A DNA stretch of 64,000 nucleotides from Brevundimonas sp. (GCF_013912065.1 NZ_JACESA010000013.1:32210-96209); one strand, 5' to 3'. Positions 35,773 through 45,582 are shown, counted from the first letter of the stretch. A program made the numbers and translations. Notes: generated from the sequence alone by a model not told the origin.

Positions 35773-36955
35773 GCCCCTGGATACCGGCCCCCTGGATACT
35801 GATCCCCTCGATCCGGGCTCGGACGTCGGCCTGTACGTCCACTGGCCCTATTGCGCGCGCATCTGCCCCTATTGCGACTTCAACGTCGTGCGCGACCGGG
35901 GGCGGGGCGAGGAACAGGCGGGACTGGTCGAGGCCATACTGGCCGACATGCGGGCGCAGCGCGCGCTGACCGGGCCGCGACGGCTGGCCTCGATCTTCTT
36001 CGGCGGGGGTACGCCGTCGCTGATGGCGCCCGAGGCCGTCGACCGGATCATCGACCAGGCGCGGGCGCTGTTTGCGCCGACAGGCGACATCGAGGTGTCG
36101 CTGGAGGCCAATCCGACCGACGCCGAGGCGGCGCGGTTCGACGCGCTGGCGGGGGCCGGGGTCAACCGGCTGTCGATGGGGGTGCAGGCGCTGGAGGACG
36201 CCTCCCTGCGGTTTTTGGGCCGGGACCATTCGGCGGCCGAGGCCCGGCGGGCGGTCGATCTGGCGGCGCGGGCCTTCTCGCGCCTGTCCATCGACCTGAT
36301 CTACGCCCGGCCGGACCAGACGCCCGACGACTGGGCGGCGGAGCTGGGCGCGGCGCTGGACATGGGGTTCGAGCACGTCTCGCCCTATCAGCTGACCATA
36401 GAGCCGACGACCGCCTTCGGCCGGGCCCTGGCGCGCGGCACCCTGACGCCGCCCGACGAGGAGACCGCAGCCGCCCTGTACGAGACCACCCAGGCCGTGC
36501 TGGAGACGGCCGGGTTCGACGCCTATGAGGTGTCGAACCATGCGCGGGGCGTGGGCGCACGGTCGAGCCACAATCTGCATGTCTGGCGCGGCGGCGACTA
36601 TCTGGGCCTGGGACCGGGCGCGCACGGGCGGCTGACGCTGGACGGCGCCCGCACCGCCACCGTCGCTCATCGCCGCATCGGCGACTATGTCGCCGGGGTC
36701 GGGGCGGGGACGCCGTGGGCGGAGCAGGATCGGCTAGATGCGGCGGGCGCGGCCGAGGAGCGGCTGCTGCTGGGCCTGCGCACCGTCGAGGGGGCGCCGG
36801 TCGGCCTGCTGGCGGACCTGGGCCTGTCGCCGCAGGCGGCGCCGACGGCGGATCTGATCGCCGACGGTTTCCTGGAGATCAGGAAGGGCCGACTGGTCGC
36901 CACGCCGCGCGGGCGACCAGTGCTGGACGGGGTGCTGAAGGCGCTGCTGACCTAG
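35765..36955 (+). CDS. hemW: Radical SAM protein HemW (heme chaperone, formerly HemN-like)
   Basis: A 396-residue radical SAM protein. The [4Fe-4S] motif is C-ARI-C-PY-C in YVHWPYCARICPYCDFNV (about residue 32). FFGGGTPSL is the glycine-rich SAM site. The C-terminal HemW-type helical domain follows. HemW delivers heme and lacks the coproporphyrinogen oxidase residues of true HemN. The TTG start lies inside the rdgB end, a conserved rdgB-hemW pairing. It converges on secA with 4 bases between the stops. Confidence 0.94.
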   Translation: MPEPLDTGPLDTDPLDPGSDVGLYVHWPYCARICPYCDFNVVRDRGRGEEQAGLVEAILADMRAQRALTGPRRLASIFFGGGTPSLMAPEAVDRIIDQARALFAPTGDIEVSLEANPTDAEAARFDALAGAGVNRLSMGVQALEDASLRFLGRDHSAAEARRAVDLAARAFSRLSIDLIYARPDQTPDDWAAELGAALDMGFEHVSPYQLTIEPTTAFGRALARGTLTPPDEETAAALYETTQAVLETAGFDAYEVSNHARGVGARSSHNLHVWRGGDYLGLGPGAHGRLTLDGARTATVAHRRIGDYVAGVGAGTPWAEQDRLDAAGAAEERLLLGLRTVEGAPVGLLADLGLSPQAAPTADLIADGFLEIRKGRLVATPRGRPVLDGVLKALLT

Positions 36956-36959
36956 AGGA

Positions 36960-39809
36960 TCAGACCAGCGCCCCGTGGCAGTGTTTGAACTTGCGGCCCG
37001 AGCCGCAGGGGCAGGGCGAGTTGCGGCCGGTCATCTCCCAACCGTGCGGCAGGGCCTCGACCGGCAGCTTGGAGCGGTCGTCGCCGATCAGCTGGCCTTC
37101 CGGGTTCTGCGCCGCCGGATTGGCCATCTCGTTCTCGCCGGTGCCGGGGTTCAGGTGGATTTCCTGGAACTCGGGCATTTCGGGCGGCGGCTGGAAGCGG
37201 AACTCGACCGTCATCAGCCAGCGGGTGACGTTGTGGCGCAGGTCGTACAGCAGGTTCTCGAACAGCGAGAAGGCCTCGGTCTTGTACTCGTTCAGCGGAT
37301 CGCGCTGGCCGTAGCCGCGCAGGCCGATGACGCCGCGCAGATGGTCCAGATGGACCAGGTGCTCGCGCCACTGCATGTCGATCATCTGCAGCATGAACTG
37401 TTTTTCGAGACCGCGGGTCTGGGCGGCGCCGATCTGTTCCAGACGTTCGGCGGCGCGGGCGTCGGCGGCGGCCAGCAGCCGCTCCTCGATCTCCTCGTTC
37501 GACACGCCTTCCTCCGCCGCCCAGTCGTGCAGCGGCAGTTCGAGGCCCAGGGTGGTGCGGACCTTCTCGTCCAGGCTGTCGATGTCCCACTGTTCGGCAT
37601 AGGCCTTGGGCGGCATATAGCGTTCGACCAGGTCGGAGACGACGTCGCGGCGGAAGTCGCCGACCAGTTCGGACAGGTCCTCGGAGTCCATGAACTCCTG
37701 ACGCTGCTCGAACACGGCCTTGCGCTGGTCGTTCACGACGTCGTCGTATTTCAGCAGGTTCTTGCGGATGTCGTAGTTGCGGGTCTCGACCCGCTTCTGG
37801 GCGGTCTCGATGGCGCGGTTCAGCCAGGGGTGGGTGATGGCCTCGCCCTCGGCCACGCCGAAGGTCTTCATGATCGAGTCCAGACGGTCGCCGGCGAAGA
37901 TGCGCAGCAGGTCGTCCTCGCAGGACAGGTAGAATTTCGAGGTGCCGGGGTCGCCCTGACGGCCGGTGCGGCCGCGCAGCTGATTGTCGATCCGGCGGCT
38001 CTCGTGGCGTTCGGTGCCCAGGACGAACAGGCCGCCGGCGTCCAGGGCGATTTTCTTCTGCACGGCGATGTCGGCCTTGAACTGGGCCTCCTGCGCCTGC
38101 TCCATCTCGGGCGTGACCTCGACGGCCATGTTGCGCTGTTCCAGCAGCCACTTCTGCATCTTCATCTCGAGGTTGCCCCCGAGCTGGATGTCGGTGCCGC
38201 GACCGGCCATGTTGGTGGCGATGGTCACCACGCCAGGCAGACCGGCATCGGCGACGATATAGGCCTCCTGCTCGTGCTGGCGGGCGTTCAGGACGGAGTG
38301 CGGGATGCCGCGCAGCCGGGTCTCGTAGGTGATGTCATAGGCGGCGTCGCCGATCTTCTCGGCCTCTTTCGCCTTGCCGACATATTCCTTCTTGAGCTCG
38401 CGCGAGACCTCGACCTTGTATTCGTAGCTGTTCAGCAGGTCCGACAGCTGTTCCGAACGTTCGATGGACACGGTGCCGACCAGGATCGGCTGGCCCGCCA
38501 GATGGCATTCGGCGATCTGACGGGCGATGGCCTGGTTCTTCTCGGCGTGGGTCCGATAGACCTCGTCGTCATAGTCCTTGCGCTGGATCGGCCGGTTGGT
38601 CGGCACCTCCAGCACCTCCATCTTGTAGATGTCGCCGAACTCCTGCGCCTCGGTCGCGGCCGTGCCGGTCATGCCGGACAGTTTCTCGTACAGGCGGAAG
38701 TAATTCTGGATCGTGACCGAGGCCAGGGTCTGGTTCTCGGGCTGGATCTTGACGTCTTCCTTGGCCTCGATGGCCTGGTGGAGGCCCTCGGAAAGGCGGC
38801 GGCCGGTCATCATGCGGCCAGTGAATTCGTCGATCAGGACGATCTCGCCGCCCTTGATGATATAGTCCTTATCACGCTGATACAGGGTGTTGGCGCGCAG
38901 AGCCTGGTTGGTGTGGTGGACCAGGCTGATGTTGGCGGCGTCGTACAGGCCGGTGGTGTCGGGGGCGAAATGGCCGCCGGATTCCAGCGCCTCTTCCATC
39001 CGCTCCGAGCCCAGTTCGGTCAGCAGGACCTGTTTCTGCTTCTCGTCGAGCTCGAACGTCTCCTTGTCCTTGATCAGCTCCTTCACCAGGCCGTCCAGGA
39101 CCTTGTAGAGGTCTGAGCGGTCCTCGGTCGGGCCCGAGATGATCAGGGGCGTGCGGGCCTCGTCGATCAGGATGGAGTCGACTTCGTCGACGATGGCGAA
39201 ATTATGCGGGCGCTGCACCATCTCGCGCCGGTCATAGACCAGATTGTCGCGCAGATAGTCGAAGCCGAATTCATTGTTGGTGCCGTAGGTGACGTCGGCG
39301 GCGTAGGCGGCCTGGCGCTGGCCCTGGGACAGGCCGTTGACGATGACCCCGACCTCCAGACCCAGGAAGCGATAGACCCGACCCATGGTCTCGGCGTCGC
39401 GGCGGGCCAGATAGTCGTTGACGGTGATGACGTGGACGCCCTTGCCGGCCAGGGCGTTCAGATAGACGGGGGCCACGGCGACCAGGGTCTTGCCCTCGCC
39501 GGTCCGCATCTCGGCGATGCCGCCTTCGTGCAGGATCATGCCGCCGGCCAGCTGGACGTCGTACTGACGCTGGCCCAGCACCCGTTTGGACGCCTCGCGC
39601 ACCACGGCGAAGGCCTCGGGCAGGATCTTGTCCAGGGCCTCGCCGTTCGCCACCCGGTCACGGAAGGCGTCGGTCATCATACGCAGCTCGTCGTCGGACA
39701 AGGCGGCGAACTTGGGCTCCAGCGCATTGATGCGCTGGGCGTGGTCCTGGAAGGCCTTGACCTTGCGGTCGTTGGAGGAGCCGAAAAATTTCTTGGCGAA
39801 GCCGAGCAT
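36960..39809 (-). CDS. secA: Preprotein translocase ATPase SecA
   Basis: A 949-residue motor of Sec export. The Walker A site is in [14 protein letters not shown] (about residue 104), the DEAD-type box in [15 protein letters not shown], and motif VI in [13 protein letters not shown]. The C-terminus ends in the SEC-C zinc domain with [14 protein letters not shown] that binds SecB. Length is typical for the class. It is divergent from the foldase gene with about 240 bases between, a gap with no other recognisable gene. Confidence 0.98.
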   Translation of the reverse strand: MLGFAKKFFGSSNDRKVKAFQDHAQRINALEPKFAALSDDELRMMTDAFRDRVANGEALDKILPEAFAVVREASKRVLGQRQYDVQLAGGMILHEGGIAEMRTGEGKTLVAVAPVYLNALAGKGVHVITVNDYLARRDAETMGRVYRFLGLEVGVIVNGLSQGQRQAAYAADVTYGTNNEFGFDYLRDNLVYDRREMVQRPHNFAIVDEVDSILIDEARTPLIISGPTEDRSDLYKVLDGLVKELIKDKETFELDEKQKQVLLTELGSERMEEALESGGHFAPDTTGLYDAANISLVHHTNQALRANTLYQRDKDYIIKGGEIVLIDEFTGRMMTGRRLSEGLHQAIEAKEDVKIQPENQTLASVTIQNYFRLYEKLSGMTGTAATEAQEFGDIYKMEVLEVPTNRPIQRKDYDDEVYRTHAEKNQAIARQIAECHLAGQPILVGTVSIERSEQLSDLLNSYEYKVEVSRELKKEYVGKAKEAEKIGDAAYDITYETRLRGIPHSVLNARQHEQEAYIVADAGLPGVVTIATNMAGRGTDIQLGGNLEMKMQKWLLEQRNMAVEVTPEMEQAQEAQFKADIAVQKKIALDAGGLFVLGTERHESRRIDNQLRGRTGRQGDPGTSKFYLSCEDDLLRIFAGDRLDSIMKTFGVAEGEAITHPWLNRAIETAQKRVETRNYDIRKNLLKYDDVVNDQRKAVFEQRQEFMDSEDLSELVGDFRRDVVSDLVERYMPPKAYAEQWDIDSLDEKVRTTLGLELPLHDWAAEEGVSNEEIEERLLAAADARAAERLEQIGAAQTRGLEKQFMLQMIDMQWREHLVHLDHLRGVIGLRGYGQRDPLNEYKTEAFSLFENLLYDLRHNVTRWLMTVEFRFQPPPEMPEFQEIHLNPGTGENEMANPAAQNPEGQLIGDDRSKLPVEALPHGWEMTGRNSPCPCGSGRKFKHCHGALV

Positions 39810-40050
39810 GTCAGATCCGGTAAAGGTCGAGCGTCATTAAGGAGCGGCTCTGAAATCCCGTGAGGGGCGGCGATAGGCGCGCCCCACGCGAGGCCCGGAA
39901 CGATGGCGGCCCCGGCGCGCCCGTGCAGGCGCGCGCGAAGGGCCGCGCAGACGATCAAAACCCCTCGACTTGGGCGCAGGCGGGACTTAAGCACCGGCCT
40001 AACCCCTGTCAACGCGAGGGGCATTCGGCCGCCTTCGACGGAGCGCCCTC

Positions 40051-40995
40051 TTGACCCCATATCGGCGACCTCTCGGCTTGATCACCCTGGCGCTCATGGC
40101 GACCCTGACGCTCGGCGCCTGTTCGCGCGGGGACGGGGACGACCGCGCGCCCCAGCCCGGCGACCGGCCGGTAGCCGAGGTCCAGAACGAGACGGTCTGG
40201 GCCTCGGACGTCAAGCGCGAGGCGGTGGCCCAGGGTCTGGTGGGCGAGGGCGAGCCGCTGGACGTGACCTCGGACCTGTTCCGCCGCGTGCTGGACGAGG
40301 TGATCGACCAGAAGCTGCTGGCCCGAGAGGCCGAGCGGCGGCGGCTGGACGCCTCGCCCCTGGCCCAGCGCCGCCTGGAGGCGACGCGCGAACGGATACT
40401 GGGCGACATGCTGGTCGAGAGCGTCGTCAACGGTGCGATTTCGGACCAGGCGGTCCAGACCCTGTACAACGAGCAGCTGCGACTGGCGAAGACGTCGGAG
40501 GAGATCCGCGTCCGCCTGATCCTGTCGCGCACCAAGCCCGAGGCGGACGCCGTCATCGGCATGCTGGGCCAGGGCGCCGGGTTCGAAGCCGTGGCCATGG
40601 AACGGTCGATCGACGAGGCGACGCGCTTCTCGGGCGGGGATCTGGGCTATTCGACCCTGGACGTCATGCCCCAGGCCTATGCCGGCGCCCTGCGCGACAA
40701 ACCGGCGGGATCGACCGTGGGTCCGTTCCAGACCGAGGGCGGCTGGGCCGTGCTGCGGGTCGAGGACCGGCGCAAGGAAAGCCCGCCCACCCTGGAACAG
40801 GCCCGGCCCCAGATCGTCCGCTATCTGACCTATGAAGGGGTCCGGCGTCTGCTGGAGCAGTTGCGCGACAAGGCCAAGGTCAATGTCCTGCTATCGGGCG
40901 AAAGCACCGGGCAGAACGAGGAGCCCGCCTCCGCGCCCGCCGAAACCGCGTCCGACGCTCCACCCCCGACTTCCGCACCCGTACCGGCCGCCTGA
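40051..40995 (+). CDS. Peptidyl-prolyl isomerase lipoprotein (SurA/PpiC-like foldase)
   Basis: A 314-residue envelope foldase. The signal peptide ends in the lipobox LGACS, with Cys at about residue 24. SurA_N-like helices (ALL-type EVIDQKLLAREAERRRLDAS) precede a parvulin domain with RVRLILSRTKPEAD, GGDLGYSTLDVMPQAY and GSTVGPFQTEGGWAVLRVED. The C-terminus is Pro/Ala-rich and low-complexity. The start is TTG after GGAG. Next to secA and upstream of argJ by one base, it probably assists folding of Sec-exported proteins. Confidence 0.88.
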   Translation: MTPYRRPLGLITLALMATLTLGACSRGDGDDRAPQPGDRPVAEVQNETVWASDVKREAVAQGLVGEGEPLDVTSDLFRRVLDEVIDQKLLAREAERRRLDASPLAQRRLEATRERILGDMLVESVVNGAISDQAVQTLYNEQLRLAKTSEEIRVRLILSRTKPEADAVIGMLGQGAGFEAVAMERSIDEATRFSGGDLGYSTLDVMPQAYAGALRDKPAGSTVGPFQTEGGWAVLRVEDRRKESPPTLEQARPQIVRYLTYEGVRRLLEQLRDKAKVNVLLSGESTGQNEEPASAPAETASDAPPPTSAPVPAA

Positions 40996-40996
40996 C

Positions 40997-42391
40997 ATGA
41001 CCAAGCCCCCCTCGACCACCGGCCAGAAGATCGAACAGGCTTTCGAGAAGGCGCTGGACCCCTTCGCCACGGCTCTGAAACGCGCCACCCGCCCGGCCGA
41101 ACCTGCAGCGCCGGCCGTGCCCGCCGCGGGCAAGCCGGGCCTGGCCATTTCGCCGCTGGCCGTCCCCTTTCCGACCATTCCCCCCATCGGCGGGGTCGAG
41201 ATCGCCGCCGCCCGCGCCGGCTTCTACAAGCATGAGCGCGATGATCTGGTGGTGTTCCGCTTCGCGCGGGGGACCAGTTGCGCCGGGGTCTTCACCCGTC
41301 ACAAGATCGGCTCGGCGCCGGTCGACTGGTGCAAGCGGCATCTGTCGGGCGCCGAGGGGGGCAAGGACGTGCGCGCCCTGGTGGTCAACGCCGGCTGCGC
41401 CAACGCCTTCACCGGCAAGGCCGGCGCCGACGCCGCCCGCCGCGCCGCCTCCGAGGTCGCCAAACGGTTCGGCTGCCGCCAGCGCGACGTCATGCTGGCG
41501 TCGACCGGGGTGATCGGGGTGGTGCTGGACGACAAGAAGATCGTCTCCAGACTGGCCGAGATCGAGGCCGGACTGGACGCCGACATCCACCCGACCGAAC
41601 AATGGGCGCGGGCGGGTCGGGGCATCATGACCACCGACACCTTCCCCAAGGGTTCCTACGCCGAGGCCGAGATCGAAGGCTACAAGGTTCGGATCGCCGG
41701 GATCGCCAAGGGGTCGGGCATGATCGCGCCGGACATGGCGACCATGCTGGCCTTCATCGTCACCGACGCCGACATCCATCCGAACGTGCTTCAGGCCCTG
41801 CTGAGCCTGCATGTCCGCACCACCTTCAACAGCGTCACGGTGGACGGCGACACCTCGACCAATGACACGGCCCTGCTGTTCGCCACCGGCGCATCCGGCG
41901 CGCCGCGCATCGGCCGGGTCGGCGACCGGCGGCTGAAGAGCTTCTCGGCCGCCCTGGACAAGGTGATGCTGGACCTGGCGCACCAGTTGGTGCGCGACGG
42001 CGAGGGGGCGACCAAGTTCGTCAAGGTGACGGTGGACGGCGCCGCCAGCCCCGCCTCGGCCCGCAAGCTGGCCAAGTCCATCGCCGACAGCCCCCTGGTC
42101 AAGACCGCCATCGCCGGTCAGGACGCCAACTGGGGCCGGGTGGTGATGGCCGTCGGCAAGACCGAGGAGCCGGTCGACCGCGACCATCTGGCGATCCGGT
42201 TCGGCCCGCACCAGGCCGCGATCGACGGCGCGCCGTCCCCGACCTACGACGAGGTCAAGATGACGGCCTATATGAAGAATTCCGAGATCGACATCACCGT
42301 CGACGTCGGTTCCGGCCGGGCCTCGGCCACGGTTTGGACCTGCGACCTGACCAAGGGCTATATCGAGATCAACGGCGATTATCGTAGCTGA
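40997..42391 (+). CDS. argJ: Bifunctional glutamate N-acetyltransferase / amino-acid acetyltransferase ArgJ
   Basis: A 464-residue ArgJ, which transfers acetyl from N-acetylornithine to glutamate in arginine synthesis. It self-cleaves at the Ala-Thr bond in KGSGMIAPDMATML. Thr249 is the nucleophile. VVNAGCANAFTGKAG and DGDTSTNDTALLFATGA are also characteristic. The first 50 residues are an unusual Ala/Pro-rich extension compared with the usual start. The start follows the foldase stop by one base. Confidence 0.95.
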   Translation: MTKPPSTTGQKIEQAFEKALDPFATALKRATRPAEPAAPAVPAAGKPGLAISPLAVPFPTIPPIGGVEIAAARAGFYKHERDDLVVFRFARGTSCAGVFTRHKIGSAPVDWCKRHLSGAEGGKDVRALVVNAGCANAFTGKAGADAARRAASEVAKRFGCRQRDVMLASTGVIGVVLDDKKIVSRLAEIEAGLDADIHPTEQWARAGRGIMTTDTFPKGSYAEAEIEGYKVRIAGIAKGSGMIAPDMATMLAFIVTDADIHPNVLQALLSLHVRTTFNSVTVDGDTSTNDTALLFATGASGAPRIGRVGDRRLKSFSAALDKVMLDLAHQLVRDGEGATKFVKVTVDGAASPASARKLAKSIADSPLVKTAIAGQDANWGRVVMAVGKTEEPVDRDHLAIRFGPHQAAIDGAPSPTYDEVKMTAYMKNSEIDITVDVGSGRASATVWTCDLTKGYIEINGDYRS

Positions 42392-42411
42392 TTTCGTGCT
42401 AAGATGAGGCC

Positions 42412-42645
42412 ATGAGCGCCAAGCCCAAGCCCGTCGATCCCTATGCCGAAGAAGCTGGCCCTTTCGTCAGCCGGGCTCTGTGGGATGATCTCGATAGCGA
42501 AACGCCCTCGCCCGAAGCTGTCGCCTGGGCGCGGCGCCAGCATGATCAGGCCCTGGCCGATCCGCGACCGCCGCTGACCTCTGAGGATCTACGGCTGAAC
42601 CTTCTGGCGCGACATGAAGCCCGCCTGAAACGGGACGCGGGTTGA
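42412..42645 (+). CDS. Putative antitoxin of a RelE/ParE-type toxin-antitoxin pair
   Basis: A 77-residue acidic protein between argJ and a ParE-like toxin. No named DNA-binding fold is obvious, but the Pro-rich N-terminus, the central helix SPEAVAWARRQHDQALADP and the basic tail ARHEARLKRDAG fit small type II antitoxins. The TGA overlaps the TTG start of the toxin by 3 bases, the usual coupled arrangement. Confidence 0.65.
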   Translation: MSAKPKPVDPYAEEAGPFVSRALWDDLDSETPSPEAVAWARRQHDQALADPRPPLTSEDLRLNLLARHEARLKRDAG

Positions 42646-42914
42646 GCCGCAAGTTGGTCTTTCTGCCTTCGGCAGAGTTCGACTTCGCGGCGGCCTACGA
42701 CCTGATCGCCGCAGACTCGCCCAACGCAGCCCTGCGATTCATCAACGACATCCGTCGGCGTTGCGAGACCTTGACAGAATTCCCGCGCATCGGTCGGCCG
42801 CTGGACGATCTGGTGCATCGCATCACCTTTGATCGCCGCGTCGTGGTGCTCTATTCGTTTGACGATGAGACCGTCCGGGTGTCGGCCTTGCGTTATCTTG
42901 GACAGGCCTTCTGA
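42642..42914 (+). CDS. RelE/ParE family toxin
   Basis: A 90-residue toxin of the RelE/ParE superfamily with a TTG start. Typical elements are LVFLPSAEFDFAAAYDLIAA, ALRFINDIRRRCETLTEFPRIGRP, and the C-terminal strands RRVVVLYSFDDETVRVSALRYLGQ. ParE types act on gyrase and RelE types cleave mRNA on the ribosome; which applies is not clear. Its TGA overlaps the mutT ATG. Confidence 0.85.
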   Translation: MSRKLVFLPSAEFDFAAAYDLIAADSPNAALRFINDIRRRCETLTEFPRIGRPLDDLVHRITFDRRVVVLYSFDDETVRVSALRYLGQAF

Positions 42915-43318
42915 TGTCGCTTCCCACCGTCCTCGTCGTCGCCGTGGCCCTGATCGACGTCGACGGACGCGTCCTGATCGCCAAACGCCCCGAGGGCAAG
43001 AAACTGGCCGGTCTGTGGGAGTTTCCGGGCGGCAAGGTCGAACCCGGCGAACGGCCCGAACAGGCGTTGATCCGCGAACTGCGCGAGGAACTGGGCATAG
43101 AGGTCAGCGAGAGCTGTCTGGCGCCCTTCGTCTTCGCCAGCCATGCTTACGATTCATTTCATCTGTTGATGCCACTGTATCTGTGCCGACGCTGGGACGG
43201 CGTGGTCACGGCGCGTGAGCACGAAGGCCTGGCCTGGGTGAAGCCGAACCAGCTTTCGGACTATCCCATGCCGCCGGCTGACGAACCCCTGGTCGCCTGG
43301 TTGCGCGACCTGCTCTGA
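42914..43318 (+). CDS. mutT: 8-oxo-dGTP diphosphatase MutT (Nudix)
   Basis: A 134-residue Nudix hydrolase that removes 8-oxo-dGTP from the nucleotide pool. The Nudix box GGKVEPGERPEQALIRELREELG (about residues 36-58) is complete. YDSFHLLMPLYLCRRWDG and HEGLAWVKPNQL match MutT rather than generic Nudix members. Its start overlaps the toxin stop, so a TA module has been inserted into what is commonly an argJ-mutT pairing. Confidence 0.93.
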   Translation: MSLPTVLVVAVALIDVDGRVLIAKRPEGKKLAGLWEFPGGKVEPGERPEQALIRELREELGIEVSESCLAPFVFASHAYDSFHLLMPLYLCRRWDGVVTAREHEGLAWVKPNQLSDYPMPPADEPLVAWLRDLL

Positions 43319-43343
43319 TCACCGCCGACCAGGGAGGCCGGCC

Positions 43344-43523
43344 ATGAGAGGTTTAATCGCCCGGTTCCTGCGCGACGACAGGGGCGCCACCGCGCTCGAA
43401 TACGGCCTGATCTGCGCCCTGATCGTCCTGGTCATCATAAGCGGTCTGGCCGCCATCGGCGGGTCCAACGAGGGCAGTTTCAACCAGATGATGCAGAAAA
43501 TTTCCGACGCCCTGAAAGCCTGA
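43344..43523 (+). CDS. Flp/Fap family type IVb pilin
   Basis: A 59-residue pilin. It reads MRGLIARFLRDDRGATALEY and continues with a hydrophobic helix (GLICALIVLVIISGLAAIG), then a short polar tail. The prepilin cleavage site is probably near the DDRGATALEYG segment, where the conserved Glu (position 5 of the mature form) and Tyr are found. GGGAGG precedes the ATG. No cpa/tad assembly genes are nearby, so it is an orphan subunit that would depend on a Tad system elsewhere. Another gene follows on the opposite strand. Confidence 0.85.
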   Translation: MRGLIARFLRDDRGATALEYGLICALIVLVIISGLAAIGGSNEGSFNQMMQKISDALKA

Positions 43524-43541
43524 GGTCGCTGAGAACCGGCC

Positions 43542-44444
43542 TCAGTCGGTCTCGTCGCCCGTCATCTCCTTGACCCCCAGAGCGTCCGCCAGACGGGTCT
43601 TGGCGGAGCCGCGCGCCAGCGGCTTCTGCTGGCTTTCGTGCGGCTTCCAGCCGGCCAGATGGATGATCTCGAAGGTCGCCGGAATACGGCCGTCGGCGTC
43701 GCCGTGGCGTTCGGCGTAGAGGGCCGCGGCGCGGGCGAGGACGGCGCGGCTGAGCGGGCGGATCGGGCCGTGCAGCACATTGGTCTCGCCCATGGCGCGC
43801 AGATCGCGGACCAGGGCGAACAGGTCCGGGTAGCGAACCGTGAACCGGTCCACGTCGGACACCGGCAGGGCGAAACCGGCCCGCTGCAACAGGGCGGCGC
43901 CGTCATAGCCGTCGGCGAAGGGCGAGATCCGCGCCTGGGCGCCGCCGCGCTCGGCCAGTTCGGCGTCAGTCAGGACGGCTCGCAGCTCCTTCAGGGTGCC
44001 CGCCCCAAACAGGGTGCCGATGAACAGGCCGTCCGGCTTCAGGGCCCGCCGGATCTGGGCCAGGGCGCCGGGCAGGTCGTTGGCCCAGTGCAGGCTGAGC
44101 AGGGAGACGATCAGATCGGTCGATCCGTCCTCCAGCGGCAGGGCGGCGGCGCCCGGCGCGGCGCGTTCGGCGCGCGAGGTCGGCGTGACGACCGCGCCCA
44201 CCCGGCCGGCGGCGTCGCTGGCGGCCAGGGCCTGGGCGAAGGGGCCGGGATGGGCCGAGAGGTCGACCGCAACGGGAAAGTCGCGCAGGATGGCCTCCAG
44301 GCTGCCCGCCGCGTTCTCGGCCGCCCGGACGTGCAGGAAGTCAGCCTCGCCCAATCGATCGGCGGCGCGCGCCAGCCTGGCCTCGCGTCTGCGGGCGTCG
44401 AAGATGCGGGGCGGGCCGTCTGAGGGCGCGGGGGAGGCGGTCAT
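43542..44444 (-). CDS. SAM-dependent methyltransferase (BioC/NDUFAF5-like)
   Basis: A 300-residue protein with a Rossmann methyltransferase core. LPLEDGSTDLIVSLLSLHWANDLPGALAQI is the post-motif-II/III region, and RIFDARRREARLARAADRL at the N-terminus is the NDUFAF5 start pattern. In mitochondria NDUFAF5 hydroxylates a complex I subunit; bacterial members have unsettled substrates. The glycine-rich motif I is degenerate (AVDLSAHPGPFAQAL). Its ATG and the comF ATG share the same CATG, and no ribosome site is visible upstream, so the true start may lie further in. Confidence 0.8.
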   Translation of the reverse strand: MTASPAPSDGPPRIFDARRREARLARAADRLGEADFLHVRAAENAAGSLEAILRDFPVAVDLSAHPGPFAQALAASDAAGRVGAVVTPTSRAERAAPGAAALPLEDGSTDLIVSLLSLHWANDLPGALAQIRRALKPDGLFIGTLFGAGTLKELRAVLTDAELAERGGAQARISPFADGYDGAALLQRAGFALPVSDVDRFTVRYPDLFALVRDLRAMGETNVLHGPIRPLSRAVLARAAALYAERHGDADGRIPATFEIIHLAGWKPHESQQKPLARGSAKTRLADALGVKEMTGDETD

Positions 44445-45261
44445 GACGGTGCAGGATGGGGTCTGGCGTCGCGCCTGGGAAGGGGCGAGCCGTCAGTTTG
44501 GGCGGATGTCAGTCCAGGCAGGCCTTGGCCTGGGCAGGAATCTGGCCGATCTGATCCTGCCGCCGCTGGCCTTCGACAGCCGCGAGGCGACGGCCGCCGC
44601 AGGCCTGACTCCGGACGCCTGGAGCCGGATCAAGTTCCTCGAGGCGCCGGTCTGCGACGGCTGCGGCGCGGCGTTCGAGTTCGACGGCGGCGTCTTCGCC
44701 GAGACCCGCTGCGCCGCCTGTCTGGCCCAGCCCTACGGTTTCGAACGGGCGCGGGCGGCCTGTGTGTACGATGAGCATTCGCGGGGGCTGATCCTGGCCT
44801 ACAAACATGGCGACCAGCAGCAGTTCGCGCCTCTGTTCGCGCGCTGGATCGGCCGGGGGGCCGCAGATCTGATCCAGGAGGCGGACGCGGTGGTCCCGGT
44901 CCCGCTGCACCCGTTCCGCCTGCTGTCGCGCCGTTTCAACCAGGCGGCGGAGATCGCCCGGCCTCTGGCCCGCGACGCCCGGCTCGACTATCTGCCAGAC
45001 GCCCTGACCCGCACGACCCACAGCGACAGCCAGGGCGGCAAGAGCCGGCGCGGTCGGCGTCTGAACGTCAGGAAGGTCTTCGCCGTGACCGAGGCCGGGC
45101 GTCGGCGCATCAGAGGGCGGCGTATTCTCCTGATCGACGACGTCCTGACCACGGGTGCGACCGGCGAGGCCTGCGCCCGCGCCCTGATCGCGGCCGGGGC
45201 GCGGGCGGTGGACCTGGCGGTGATCGCGAGGGTGCGAAACGCCCGTGAACTTATTATGTAG
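44443..45261 (+). CDS. ComF family phosphoribosyltransferase-like protein
   Basis: A 272-residue ComF/GntX-type protein. A zinc ribbon near residue 70-95 has CDGCGAAFEFDGGV...CAACLAQ. The PRTase domain follows, with LILAYKHGDQQQFAPL, ADAVVPVPLHPFRLLSRRFNQ and the PRPP motif RILLIDDVLTTGAT. ComF is linked to DNA uptake or processing in some bacteria. The ATG has a GGAGG upstream and overlaps the divergent methyltransferase start; an internal ATG at 44506 is an alternative. Confidence 0.9.
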   Translation: MTVQDGVWRRAWEGASRQFGRMSVQAGLGLGRNLADLILPPLAFDSREATAAAGLTPDAWSRIKFLEAPVCDGCGAAFEFDGGVFAETRCAACLAQPYGFERARAACVYDEHSRGLILAYKHGDQQQFAPLFARWIGRGAADLIQEADAVVPVPLHPFRLLSRRFNQAAEIARPLARDARLDYLPDALTRTTHSDSQGGKSRRGRRLNVRKVFAVTEAGRRRIRGRRILLIDDVLTTGATGEACARALIAAGARAVDLAVIARVRNARELIM

Positions 45262-45322
45262 GGCGCTGGTTCATCATGCGGCGGCTCGCCGCTGAAGATG
45301 TTTTCTTTCCTGGAGTTCTGAT

Positions 45323-45580
45323 TTGGCCGACGTCGTCATCTACACCAAGCCCGGCTGCCCCTACTGCTACAGCGCCATGGCCCTGCTGAAGAAGAAGGGC
45401 GTCGACTATACCGAGATCGTCGCCTCCAACGACCCCGACAAGAAGGCCGAGATGGTCGATAAGTCCGGCGGCCGCATGACCTTCCCGCAGATCTTCATCG
45501 ACGGCGACCATGTCGGCGGGTCCGACGACATCCACGCCCTGGACCGCGACGGCAAGCTCGACCCGCTGCTGGCGGCCTGA
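45323..45580 (+). CDS. grxC: Glutaredoxin 3 (GrxC)
   Basis: An 85-residue dithiol glutaredoxin using GSH as reductant. The active site is CPYC (KPGCPYCYSAM). The TVP-like segment appears as MTFPQIFIDGDHVGGSDDIHAL. The start is TTG after GGAG. It is followed 2 bases after its stop by the nitrilase gene, so the two are likely co-transcribed. Confidence 0.95.
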   Translation: MADVVIYTKPGCPYCYSAMALLKKKGVDYTEIVASNDPDKKAEMVDKSGGRMTFPQIFIDGDHVGGSDDIHALDRDGKLDPLLAA

Positions 45581-45582
45581 CC

